The notes beneath the pieces were generated by a model. That model saw only the letters and a list, made by a program, of their open reading frames with translations, ran no database searches and was not told the DNA's origin. Positions 36,001 to 44,300 of a DNA stretch of 64,000 nucleotides are shown here, piece by piece (the stretch's first letter is position 1; each line of letters begins with the position of its first letter). The DNA lies in the NCBI GenBank assembly GCA_016705365.1, contig JADIYI010000002.1:620001-684000 (forward strand), in the 5' to 3' direction. The translations under genes and the position numbers were made by a program. This DNA is from Gammaproteobacteria bacterium. Its GTDB lineage: Bacteria > Pseudomonadota > Gammaproteobacteria > Pseudomonadales > UBA5518.

Positions 36001-36424
36001 GTTTCGCGCGCGTATCACTGAGCACGCGCTCGAGCCGGGCAATCGCGACGCTTTGCGACAGCGATTTTACCGAGCGCGTCTGGCGCTGCAGATCGCGCAG
36101 CTCGCGATCGGAGCGCTCGACCTTGCCCGCCGACTCCTGGAACAAACGATCGAAGCGCTCCTGCTCCGAGCGATACTCGATCGCTGTCTGGAGATTGGCG
36201 ACCACCGCGGCATAGAGTTCCGCGAGCTTGGCATTCTGCGGGTCCGCCTGGCTGGCGCCCTGGTAGCTTGCCAGGCGCTGCTGCATTTCGGGAAGCGACA
36301 ACTCGCTCTCGGTATCATCGGCCAGGCACTGGTGCGCAAACGCCAGGACGACGATCAGCGCGGCGGTTGGAGCCCAGTCGGCAAAACGGCGGTTCACGAT
36401 CGAGGCGGTTGTGCTGAAAGACAT
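33044..36424 (-). CDS. MscK/KefA-type large mechanosensitive channel
   Basis: 1,126-residue MscS-superfamily channel. A signal peptide (1 to about 34, ending near HQCLA) precedes a long periplasmic coiled-coil domain rich in Leu, Glu and Arg (about 40-480), then multiple inner-membrane helices (about 500-900) and the C-terminal MscS core: GLSVGVGFGLQAIFANFFAGLIML is the pore-lining helix, followed by ERPVRIGD and the beta domain. It would open on membrane tension to relieve osmotic shock. It starts 270 bases from the divergent rubrerythrin operon. Confidence 0.93.
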   Translation of the reverse strand: MSFSTTASIVNRRFADWAPTAALIVVLAFAHQCLADDTESELSLPEMQQRLASYQGASQADPQNAKLAELYAAVVANLQTAIEYRSEQERFDRLFQESAGKVERSDRELRDLQRQTRSVKSLSQSVAIARLERVLSDTRAKLEKLRVQDAKLLETMRTLQGRSEDARLELKQAVAQGAASIAPAARAEDSKALSQARRDEWRSRQLLTDSKVAKLETEIRTIPERLVAVRAQQKLVGAQRELAEQFLAELLNMDTLKRISEAEQARTLLAERMESIQSQHPEVLALKQGLMQLADERVFVVTRAESISEELNETNDRLRELKASADSIREQLTISSIDDALGPVLMEHYLKLGNYDSPESNLRRISAMLAAARLRGFEIGQLLQSEVSMHERVYRAIEATTELNGVPFSNGEREAALAASDRLLSARSALLESLNLVLVQGTEQLVDLDQAYTEQAEVAEDFRELLDRNLIWMKSHRPLNLDDLLHWPAAAWQVIRAANWRGFPMELARAARSNPLIPLLALIFFALQLRYRGVLMQRLESRSARKIGWRNYRFHMAFEAIGTHVFLALPLPVLLVTLGWLSGHAEEPDQLSTAFAIACYRTALLGYGYLVIREALGPQGFARQHLRWKAARVQSVERLLITALWVLLPLLFVNVLTTELSAKTAADQSFRIGLLLVAAAFFVFSVLVTRAARGMFNAAFFSRTHPILQRIWPLLVLAVIALQPLALVLDVLGYHFTAIALLQGGFVTIVLIMFTKMALDTGLLGITIASQRSIAAHEEERADGSDQGDSTGTKPAEAGDEINWERMNDSAVALFNVIILGGSAVLLLTIWSQFFTALQVLDTVALWNYETVVAGTDTLATVSLFDAGKALLVLVLGLVLAKGLPSLIGIVFYSFITKKGVLYAIQTVLGYLVATAGVMISLQMLGFGWSKLQWMAAGLSVGVGFGLQAIFANFFAGLIMLFERPVRIGDVITLGEFSGTIQRIRMRATTITDFDNREIIVPNQTFVTERLINWTLSSTVVRTTFEVGISYDADPRVARDTLLSILGSDPRVLKEPAPNVVFREFGASSLNLRCFFHVEDVALRFPVLNDMHMRITEVFREKGIEIAYPQMDLHLRSVDQAAQLKS

Positions 36425-36563
36425 GGTCGGGAAAATTCCGGGGCACGGGTGACAGGGCGACAGTTTACTGAATTAGCGCGCCTCGCTGTGGAACCCGGAT
36501 CGGGCGCTCTGCCCCGGGCGGTACCGGGTGCCGATGTGGATATGATTTGCGCCGAATCAATTG

Positions 36564-36600
36564 ATAGGCAAAACCTATCGGTAATATAGAAAATAACTGT
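36564..36600 (+). promoter_or_regulatory. Full-length OxyR binding site
   Basis: The sequence reads ATAG (36564-36567), 7 bases, CTAT (36575-36578), 7 bases, ATAG (36586-36589), 7 bases, CTGT (36597-36600). This is the tetrameric OxyR operator ATAG-N7-CTAT-N7-ATAG-N7-CTAT with a single mismatch. The left half is also a perfect palindrome. It ends at the -35-like element of the rubrerythrin promoter, the classical activating position. Confidence 0.88.
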
Positions 36601-36627
36601 TGTAACTTATCGGTCAGAGAGTATCCT
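36600..36627 (+). promoter_or_regulatory. Candidate sigma-70 promoter of the rubrerythrin operon
   Basis: TTGTAA (36600-36605) and TATCCT (36622-36627) are separated by 16 bases, directly abutting the OxyR operator. The weak -10 hexamer fits a promoter that needs an activator. Confidence 0.5.
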
Positions 36628-36694
36628 GTAAGGGCTTGAACACCCAAGGCGGGTCGTCTGGCGTGGACCCAATCCAATGCACCAGGAGGTAATC

Positions 36695-37120
36695 ATGGAA
36701 CTCAAGGGCTCGAAAACTGCAAAGAATCTGGCCGACGCATTTGCCGGCGAAAGCCAGGCCAATCGTCGTTATCTTTACTTCGCGGCCAAGGCGGATGTCG
36801 AAGGCTCACCGGATGTCGCGGCGGTATTCCGTGCGACGGCGGAAGGCGAAACCGGTCATGCACACGGCCACCTCGAGTATCTCGAGCAGGTTGGCGATCC
36901 GGCGACGGGCCTTGCCATCGGTGCCACCGAGCATAACCTCAAGTCGGCGATTGCCGGTGAAACCCACGAGTACACCGACATGTACCCGGGCATGGCAAAG
37001 ACCGCGCGCGACGAAGGCTTCGGCGAGATTGCCGACTGGTTCGAGACACTGGCCAAGGCCGAGCGCAGCCACGCGGGCAAGTTCCAGCGCACGCTGGACA
37101 GCTACCTGTCGGAGCGCTGA
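36695..37120 (+). CDS. Rubrerythrin-like ferritin-fold diiron protein
   Basis: 141-residue four-helix diiron protein, expected to reduce hydrogen peroxide. It has the paired E-x-x-H-type ligands of rubrerythrin (AGESQANRRYLYFA, TAEGETGHAHGHLEY, AGETHEYTDMYPGMA, AKAERSHAGKF) but no C-terminal rubredoxin domain, so it would need an external electron donor, perhaps the Fe-S protein that follows. AGGAGG lies seven bases before ATG 36695. First gene behind the OxyR operator. Confidence 0.92.
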   Translation: MELKGSKTAKNLADAFAGESQANRRYLYFAAKADVEGSPDVAAVFRATAEGETGHAHGHLEYLEQVGDPATGLAIGATEHNLKSAIAGETHEYTDMYPGMAKTARDEGFGEIADWFETLAKAERSHAGKFQRTLDSYLSER

Positions 37121-37128
37121 GCGCAACC

Positions 37129-37163
37129 GGACAGGCGGCAACCGCCGCCTGTCCCCTTTTCTT
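37129..37163 (+). terminator. Intrinsic terminator/attenuator after rubrerythrin
   Basis: A perfect 11-bp stem (37129-37139 with 37144-37154) with a 4-base loop is followed by a pyrimidine/T-rich run (37155-37163). It lies between rubrerythrin and the Fe-S gene and could make rubrerythrin mRNA more abundant than the downstream genes. Confidence 0.75.
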
Positions 37164-37187
37164 TCGTCAAAACCCGGAGAATCGCCG

Positions 37188-38519
37188 ATGAGTTCGCGCG
37201 AAGGCGGCCTGCAGGCACCCACCCGTCACCCGCTCGGCTGGACCAGCGAGGATTTCTACAACGAGGAAAAATGCCTCGCGGAGATGGATCGCGTGTTCGA
37301 TATCTGTCACGGATGCCGGCGCTGCGTGAGCCTGTGCGACTCGTTCCCGACGCTGTTCGACATGGTCGACGAATCACCCACCTTCGAACTCGAGGGCGCC
37401 GACAAGAGCAAGTACAAGGACGTGGTGGACCATTGCTACCTCTGCGACCTGTGTTACCAGACGAAATGCCCCTACGTGCCACCCCACGAGTGGGCGATCG
37501 ACTATCCGCACCTGATGCTGCGCGCCAAGGCCATCAAGTTCCGCCGCGAAGGCGCCAGCCTGCGTGACAAGGTCCTCACCTCCACCACCACGCTCGGGCG
37601 CCTCGCCAGCATTCCGCTGGTCGATGTAACCGTGAACGCGGCAAACAAGCTTGGCTTTGTGCGCAAGGGCCTCGAAGCGGCGCTTGGCGTTCACCACCTG
37701 GCCAAGGTGCCGCAATACCAGAGCAATCACCTCAGGAAGCGCCTCAGGAATCACCAGCCCGGCGCCCAGGAACCGCAGACCGCGGGTCCGACGCGCGGCA
37801 AGGTCGCGGTGTTCGGAACCTGTTACGGCACCTACAACACACCCCAGATGGGCGAGGACCTGGTGCGGGTGTTCGAACACAACCGCATCCCGACCAAACT
37901 CGTCAGCGGCGAAAAATGCTGTGGCATGCCAAAGCTCGAACTCGGTGATCTCGACAGCGTCGCCGCGCTGAAGGAACACAACATCCCGGTTCTGGTCGAA
38001 GCGATCCGCGCCGGCTGGGACATCATCGCGCCGATCCCTTCCTGCGTCCTGATGTTCAAGCAGGAATTGCCGCTGATGTTCCCGGACGATGCCGATGTGC
38101 GGACCGTGAAGGAGAACATCTACGATCCCTTCGAATACCTGATGCATCGCCACAAGGCCGGCCTGCTGAACACCGAGTTCCCGAACAGTCTCGGCAAGGT
38201 GGCCTACCAGGTGGCCTGTCACCAGCGGGTGCAGAACATCGGTCTGAAGACACGCGACGTGCTCGCGCTGATCCCCGGCACCGAGGTCAAGGCCATCGAG
38301 CGCTGCTCGGGGCACGATGGCACCTATGCGGTGCGCAAGGAGACATACGAACACGCGATGAAGATCGTGAAGCCGGTCGTGGGCCAGGTACAGCAGTTCG
38401 ACCCCACGTCCTATACCAGCGACTGCCCGATGGCGGGCTCGCATATCGCCCACGGCCTCGGTCACGACACCGATCCCCTGCACCCGCTGTCGCTGCTGCG
38501 CAAGGCATACGGGATCTGA
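37188..38519 (+). CDS. Fe-S oxidoreductase, heterodisulfide-reductase/GlpC-like
   Basis: 443-residue protein with two [4Fe-4S] ferredoxin motifs near the N-terminus (CHGCRRCVSLC at about 44-54 and CYLCDLCYQTKC at about 85-96) and CCG-type domains behind them (EKCCGMPKLELGDL; then ACHQ...RCSGHDG...DCPM, a diverged second copy). GlpC/HdrD/LldE proteins move electrons to quinones or thiols. The operon suggests it supplies electrons to rubrerythrin or processes a peroxide-related substrate; this is inference. The open frame extends back into rubrerythrin, but ATG 37188 (MSSREGG) starts the conserved protein. Confidence 0.88.
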   Translation: MSSREGGLQAPTRHPLGWTSEDFYNEEKCLAEMDRVFDICHGCRRCVSLCDSFPTLFDMVDESPTFELEGADKSKYKDVVDHCYLCDLCYQTKCPYVPPHEWAIDYPHLMLRAKAIKFRREGASLRDKVLTSTTTLGRLASIPLVDVTVNAANKLGFVRKGLEAALGVHHLAKVPQYQSNHLRKRLRNHQPGAQEPQTAGPTRGKVAVFGTCYGTYNTPQMGEDLVRVFEHNRIPTKLVSGEKCCGMPKLELGDLDSVAALKEHNIPVLVEAIRAGWDIIAPIPSCVLMFKQELPLMFPDDADVRTVKENIYDPFEYLMHRHKAGLLNTEFPNSLGKVAYQVACHQRVQNIGLKTRDVLALIPGTEVKAIERCSGHDGTYAVRKETYEHAMKIVKPVVGQVQQFDPTSYTSDCPMAGSHIAHGLGHDTDPLHPLSLLRKAYGI

Positions 38520-38589
38520 ATCGGCACAAGCCAAGCGAGCGTCGCGGCACCACGCGAGGGAGTGGCGCCGGGGATGATCGCAGCAGGCA

Positions 38590-38614
38590 TTGTGTCGCCG
38601 GGACGGCGACACAA
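38590..38614 (+). terminator. Hairpin between the Fe-S gene and the DUF3501 gene
   Basis: A perfect 10-bp stem (38590-38599 TTGTGTCGCC with 38605-38614) with a 5-base loop lies in the 176-base gap after the Fe-S gene. No T-run follows, so it may be a processing or stability element rather than a terminator. Confidence 0.45.
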
Positions 38615-38695
38615 GCCTGCAGGGATGTATTCACGGCGCGCCTGCAGCGAACATCCCCGGCGTCAATCCCGAATTCATGCAATGAGGTTAACGAC

Positions 38696-39280
38696 ATGAT
38701 TCACACCATCACACCGAACGACCTGATTCCGCTCGATGAGTATGCGCGGCAACGCGACGCCTATCGCAGCGAGGTCATGCAGACCAAGAAACTGCGCTAT
38801 GTCGCGATCGGCGAGAATGTCTCGCTGCTGTTCGAGAACCGCACCACCGTGCTCTACCAGATCCTCGAAATGCTGCGTATCGAGAAGACCACCGACAGCG
38901 AAGGCATGCAGCAGGAACTCGATGCCTACAATCCGCTGATCCCGGGCGGCAAGGACTGGCGCGCGACGATGCTCATCGAGTTCGCGGATGCCGACGAGCG
39001 TCGTGTGCAGCTCAAGTACCTGCGTCACGTCGAACATCATGTTTACGCGGACATCGGTGGCACCCGCATCGCCGCGACCGCGGACGAGGACATGGAACGC
39101 TCCAACGAGGAGAAAACGTCAGCGGTGCACTTCCTGCGTTTCGATCTGACCGACGAGGTGATTAGCGCGCTACGCAGCGGCGCTGCGCTCGCGTTCGGCA
39201 TCGATCATCCGCACTATCATTTCGAGAATCGCATCGAGGATCCGGCCGTCCTCGCCTCGCTCGTCGACGACCTGCTGTGA
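38696..39280 (+). CDS. DUF3501 family protein
   Basis: 194-residue protein of the DUF3501 family (opening HTITPNDLIPLDEYARQR, then RYVAIGENVSLLFENRTTVLYQ). No catalytic function is known. Its recurring neighbours are rubrerythrin and the Fe-S oxidoreductase, as here, which makes it a likely member of the same peroxide-stress pathway. GAGG precedes ATG 38696, and the oxyR start follows 13 bases after the stop. Confidence 0.88.
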   Translation: MIHTITPNDLIPLDEYARQRDAYRSEVMQTKKLRYVAIGENVSLLFENRTTVLYQILEMLRIEKTTDSEGMQQELDAYNPLIPGGKDWRATMLIEFADADERRVQLKYLRHVEHHVYADIGGTRIAATADEDMERSNEEKTSAVHFLRFDLTDEVISALRSGAALAFGIDHPHYHFENRIEDPAVLASLVDDLL

Positions 39281-39293
39281 GCGCAGCACCGGC

Positions 39294-40178
39294 GTGAACA
39301 TCCGCGACCTGCAGTACCTGGTTGCGGTTGCCGAACTGCAGCACTTCGGGCGCGCGGCAGAACGTTGCCATGCCAGCCAACCGACACTCAGCATGCAGAT
39401 CCGCAAGCTCGAGGACCAGCTTGGCGTGGCACTGTTCGAGCGCTCGGGACGCCGCGTCCTGATTACCGGCGCGGGCGAACAGATCGTCGAGCGTGCCCGC
39501 ATCCTGATCCGCGACTACGAGGAACTGCAAAGCGTTGCGCGCCGCCTCAAGGATCCCACCGCCGGCCACTACCGCCTCGGCGTGTTCCCCACGCTTGCCC
39601 CGTACCTGTTGCCACGGGTGATACCCGCGATCCATGCCGAGTACCCGCGGCTGCGCCTGTTGCTGCTCGAGGAAAAAACCGAACTGCTGCTGGCACGGCT
39701 GCGGCGCGGCCAGATCGACCTGGCGCTTCTCGCGCTGCCGGTGCCGGGCGATGACCTCTATTGCAAGACGCTGTTCGATGAACCGTTCTGTCTTGCCGCA
39801 AGCGATAGGCATCCGCTCGCGCGCAAGAAAAATGTCGGGCCGTCCGACCTGCAGGACGCCAACCTGTTGCTGCTCGATGAAGGACACTGTCTGCGCGACC
39901 AGGCGCTGGAATTCTGCAAGCGCAACGCGATCGACGAAAGCCGCGAGTTCCGTGCCACCAGCCTCGAGACCCTGATCCAGATGGTCGCGACCGATCTGGG
40001 GATCACACTGGTTCCGGAAATGGCGACCCGCGACGCCCCGCGCAATCTGCGCTTCATACCGTTCCGCGCTCCCGCACCGCACCGCACGATCGGTCTCGTG
40101 TGGCGGCGCAACACCAGCCAGCAGGACTTTTTCGAACAGCTCGGCGAGCTGATAACACGGCATCGTGCCGGCGTTTGA
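39294..40178 (+). CDS. oxyR: Hydrogen peroxide-sensing regulator OxyR
   Basis: 294-residue LysR-type regulator. The N-terminal helix-turn-helix (DLQYLVAVAELQHFGRAAERCHASQPTLSMQI) is typical of OxyR, and the redox pair is recognisable: Cys in DEGHCLRDQAL (near residue 199) and Cys in EFCKRN (near 208), which form the disulfide on peroxide exposure. The start is GTG 39294. It lies at the end of the operon whose promoter carries an almost perfect OxyR site, so positive feedback is likely. Confidence 0.93.
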   Translation: MNIRDLQYLVAVAELQHFGRAAERCHASQPTLSMQIRKLEDQLGVALFERSGRRVLITGAGEQIVERARILIRDYEELQSVARRLKDPTAGHYRLGVFPTLAPYLLPRVIPAIHAEYPRLRLLLLEEKTELLLARLRRGQIDLALLALPVPGDDLYCKTLFDEPFCLAASDRHPLARKKNVGPSDLQDANLLLLDEGHCLRDQALEFCKRNAIDESREFRATSLETLIQMVATDLGITLVPEMATRDAPRNLRFIPFRAPAPHRTIGLVWRRNTSQQDFFEQLGELITRHRAGV

Positions 40179-40279
40179 GCAGCCCGGCGAAGGCCTCCCG
40201 GTACACCATCGGCATCATTGTTTTGCGTCCCCCTGTTCTGTTAGCCTTTGTCCGATCCATCCTCCGGAACCGGATACAC

Positions 40280-41101
40280 ATGAGCAGCAGCGAGCCTTCG
40301 CGCCATCAGGCGCCACGAACACTCTACGCGGCACTGGAATTCGGGCGTGCGGTGCAGGAGCTCAGCTCCCTGCTACCGACCAATCGCTGGCTGTCCCGCC
40401 TGCCGCACGGCGAGGGGCAACCGGTGATGACGCTACCCGGATTCGGTGGTGCTGATGGCAGCACCGCACTGATGCGCCGCTATATCACGCGCTGGGGTTA
40501 TGAAGCACATCCCTGGCGGCTGGGACGCAACCTCAATCCGGGATCGGCAAAGGAAATGTCCTCGGTTCTCGATTTCATGGACACCGTGATCGGGATCGTT
40601 GGCAAGCAACTGCACGACATCAAGAAAAAAAGTGGCAAGCGCGTCTCGCTGGTCGGGTGGAGCCTTGGCGGTCTCTACTCGCGGCAATTGGCGGCGACCT
40701 ACCCGGACCTGGTACGGCAGGTGATCACCTTGGGCACGCCCTTCGGTGATCCGCGCTCGACCATCGTCTGGCCGATCATGCAGCGCCTGCGCGAGACACG
40801 GGAACCGCCCGAGGCTGATATGCAGCGTTGGATGGAACGGGCGCGCATTCCGCTCGAAGTACCGCTGTCGGTGATCTGGAGCAAGACCGACGGCTTCGTT
40901 CATCCCAGCATCGCCTGCGAAACCGAAGGCCCCCGCACCGAAAACATTCACGTCTGCAGCAGCCATGCCGGCTTTGGCGTCAACCCGCAGACGTTCTACG
41001 TACTCGCCGACCGTCTGGCGCAGCCGGAAGGCCAATGGTCACCGTTCGAGCGTCATGGCTGGCGACGTCTGCTGTACAGCGGCAAGCCGGTGCGGTATTG
41101 A
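40280..41101 (+). CDS. Alpha/beta hydrolase
   Basis: 273-residue alpha/beta hydrolase. The nucleophile elbow is GWSLGG near residue 134, after the LPGFGGADGS oxyanion segment; the catalytic Asp is probably in the SKTDGFVHPS strand (near 203) and the His in SSHAGFGVNP. The LGTPFGDP segment resembles lipase/esterase and PGAP1-like proteins. It starts at ATG 40280, about 100 bases after oxyR, and may or may not be co-transcribed with it. The substrate is unknown. Confidence 0.85.
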   Translation: MSSSEPSRHQAPRTLYAALEFGRAVQELSSLLPTNRWLSRLPHGEGQPVMTLPGFGGADGSTALMRRYITRWGYEAHPWRLGRNLNPGSAKEMSSVLDFMDTVIGIVGKQLHDIKKKSGKRVSLVGWSLGGLYSRQLAATYPDLVRQVITLGTPFGDPRSTIVWPIMQRLRETREPPEADMQRWMERARIPLEVPLSVIWSKTDGFVHPSIACETEGPRTENIHVCSSHAGFGVNPQTFYVLADRLAQPEGQWSPFERHGWRRLLYSGKPVRY

Positions 41102-41110
41102 GTCAGCGCA

Positions 41111-41317
41111 TCAAAGCTGGTCGCGCGCTGCCCCCGCATCACACTTCTTGCATTCCAGTTCGAATCCGAGCATCGATGTCCTGCCCTCTTCACTGACCAC
41201 CCACGGTCGATTCATCCACGGCGGAGTGTGGCGTACATGCTGGAAATGCCCGCAGGCGAGTTCCGCGACCCAGTCCTCAAGCTCATCGCGGTGATAGCCG
41301 ACAATGCCCTGCTTCAT
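41111..41317 (-). CDS. DUF3565 family protein, small zinc-binding candidate
   Basis: 68-residue protein of the DUF3565 family: GIVGYHRDE at the start, then ELACGHFQHVRHTPPW, and a closing C-x2-C (ECKKC). The C-x-H plus C-x2-C arrangement suggests one zinc ion. Function unknown. ATG 41317 is chosen over TTG 41326. It is convergent with the hydrolase, with 9 bases between stops. Confidence 0.85.
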   Translation of the reverse strand: MKQGIVGYHRDELEDWVAELACGHFQHVRHTPPWMNRPWVVSEEGRTSMLGFELECKKCDAGAARDQL

Positions 41318-41345
41318 GACGCTCAAGATACATCGAGATCCCGTG

Positions 41346-44300
41346 CTAACTCAATCTCGGTGAGCCGTCCTGCAGGCTGGCACTGGCTTGCAAGGACTGT
41401 ACACTCGAACCGAAACCGCCAGCAGCCAGGATCCCCATCGCAGGGGTGAAGGAGATATCCGCAAGCTTGCCGCCCACGCCATAACGATACGCCAGGTCAC
41501 CGCCGATCGCCGCGCTGTTGCTGCCACCCAGATGCTGTGCCGACAATGCGCTGCTCAGCGCCCATGCACCCAGCTTCGGATTGCTGGTTCTGGCGGCATC
41601 GAACGCGCCTACCAGTCCATTGAAATCGAAGCTTGCGATCTTCCTGTTGTAAAGCGGGTTGGATGAACCCGTGTTGTAATCGGTGCTGCCTTCCAGCACC
41701 AGTTGCAATCTGTCGATGCTGTGGTTGGATGCGCTGGAATAATAATTGGTGAACGTGATCTGGTCGGTGCTGCCCACTTTCAGGACCAGGTTATTGCCGC
41801 TTTTCTGGAACAACAGATCGGCGTACTTCGTGCCTCCGCCCAGCGACAGCGTGTTGTCCCTGGTGCTGCTCGCGGCCACCGTGTCCTGCCCATCGCCCTT
41901 GTTGAACACGATGATATCGGCACCGTTGCCGGTGTTCAGCGTATCGTTGCCAGTGCCGCCGATCAGCAGATCGTTACTGCCGCTGCCGCTCAGGGTATCG
42001 GCACCCGCACCGCCACACAGCAGCGTGTTGCCGGACGTGTTCGACAGTTTGTCATTGCCCGCGCTGCCTTCCAGGATATCGCAACCCCCGCCACCGGCAA
42101 GCGTGTTGTTCGCGCTGTTGCCACGCAGCAAATTGGCCAGCGTGTTGCCGGTGCCGTTGATGGCGCCGGTACCGCCGAGAAACAGCAACTCGATATTCGC
42201 CTCGAGCGATCGGGTAATGGAAGAGTTCACGGTGTCGATGCCTTCATTCGCGTTTTCGGCTGCCACGTCACCCGCCTGGGCAACCACGTGGACATCATTG
42301 CCGGGACCGCCGATCGTGAAGTCATTTCCCGATCCGCCATCGAGCGTGTCGTTGCCTGCGCCACCGACGAGCGTATCGGCTCCGGAACCGCCACCCAGGA
42401 TATTGCTGGCGCTGTTTCCGGTGATCGCGTTGGCGAGCGTATTCCCGGTCCCGTTGATCACGGCACTTCCCGCGAGCACCAGGTTTTCGAGATTGTTGCC
42501 GAGTGTATACGTCACGCCGGCGACAACGGTATCCGTGCCTTCACCGGCGTTTTCGGTCAGCGTGATTCCCGAACTGCGATTCACCAGGTAGGTATCGTTC
42601 CCGGTTCCGCCCTTCAGCACATCCGTGCCGGCGCTGCCGCCGTCCAGGGTATCGTTCCCCGCGAGCCCGGCAAGCGTGTTCTTGCCGCTGTTGCCAGTCA
42701 GCACATTGCTCAGCGTGTTGCCGGTGCCGTTGATCGCGGCACTGCCGACAAGCAGCAGGTTTTCGATAAATGCCGGCAGGGTATAACTGATCGTGGCGCG
42801 CACTTCGTCGACACCGTCGTCCTCTTCGGTATCGTCTTCAGTGACACGGTCGAAGGTGTTGTCGACCACGTAGATATCGTCACCGTTCTGGCCCCACATC
42901 CCATCGGCGCCGACACCGCCATCGAGATAGTCATTACCCTCACCGCCGAGCAGGCTATCGTCTCCGGCGCCCCCGTAAAGCGTATCCTGACCCTCGCCCG
43001 CCCACATCTCGTCCGCGCCGTCCAGGCCATCGAGAACATCGTCGCCACCCATCGCATCGAAAAAATCATTCCACATGCTGCCAGCAAGAACATCATCCCC
43101 TTCCGTGCCATCGATCATGGCCCGGACGATCGCAAACTCAAAGCTTATTGAAGCCGAAAGCCCGCCCTCATCCCAGCCTGTCAGGCGGACAGGAAAAGAC
43201 TGGTCCGCGCTGTCGGCCGGCGCCAGGGCGGTGAACTCGCCAGTGGCCGCGTCGAGGCTCAACCACGCGGGCAGCGGCGAACCGTCGGCCATTGTCGCCG
43301 TGTAGCTCAGTGAGTGCTGCGATTCGATGTCAAAGAACGCATAGTCAGGTACCGTGAAGCGGCTCGCCTGACCGGGATGGGCATCCTGCATATCCATCTG
43401 GTTCGCGACGGGTGCGGTATTGACGCCGTCAGCGCAGCCCTGGATCTGGGTTGCCGTATACCAGTACGAATATCCCTGGTTGCGAACCAGCATCGATTCG
43501 ATGACGTTGTTCGGGTTCGCATACCAGCCGCTGACGGTGATCGAATTACCGGCGTTGATCGTCATTTTCAGATCGTTGCCCTGACGCGTGAACTGCATGC
43601 TTTCGATATCGACGTTCGCATCCAGCGCAAACTCGATCCGATCGCTGCCGCCGCTGTTGTCGCTGATCACATCGCGTCCACTGCTGGCGCTGAAACCGGC
43701 GTATCTATCGTTACCGCCAAAGCCGAACATCAGGTCATCGCCATCACCGCCGTTGAGGTAGTCGCTGCCATGCAACGCAAGCGCCAACGAGCCGCTGTCA
43801 CCGTAGAGGGTGTCATTGCCATCCCCGCCGTACAGGTTGTCGTCCTGCCCCTCGCCCCACAGCACATCGTTACCGCCCTCCCCGTAGAGCAGGTTGGTGC
43901 CCTGGTAGCTGCCGGCCGCGGTGGTGGTTCCGCGAATGACATTGTCCAGCGCGTTACCGTATCCCTGCATCGCGTATGCGCTCCCCGTGAGCGTCAGATT
44001 CTCCACCTGTTCGCCAAGTGTGCAGGACGCAGCCGAGAACACCGTGTCGATCCCTTCGCCGGCCAGCTCCACGACGATATCGCCTGCGCCGAGAATGTAG
44101 CTGTCATTGCCGGCGCCACCGAAAAGCATATCCACCCCGTCCTCACCGTTCAGCGTGTCGTTGCCGGTGCCACCACGCAGGGTATCGTCTCCGCCACGCC
44201 CCAGCAGCGAGTCGTCACCGCCACCGCCATCCATGGCCTCCGCAGTCACCGTGCCGGTGAGCGTGTCGTTAGCGGCGGTACCGGTGAAACACCGCGCCAG

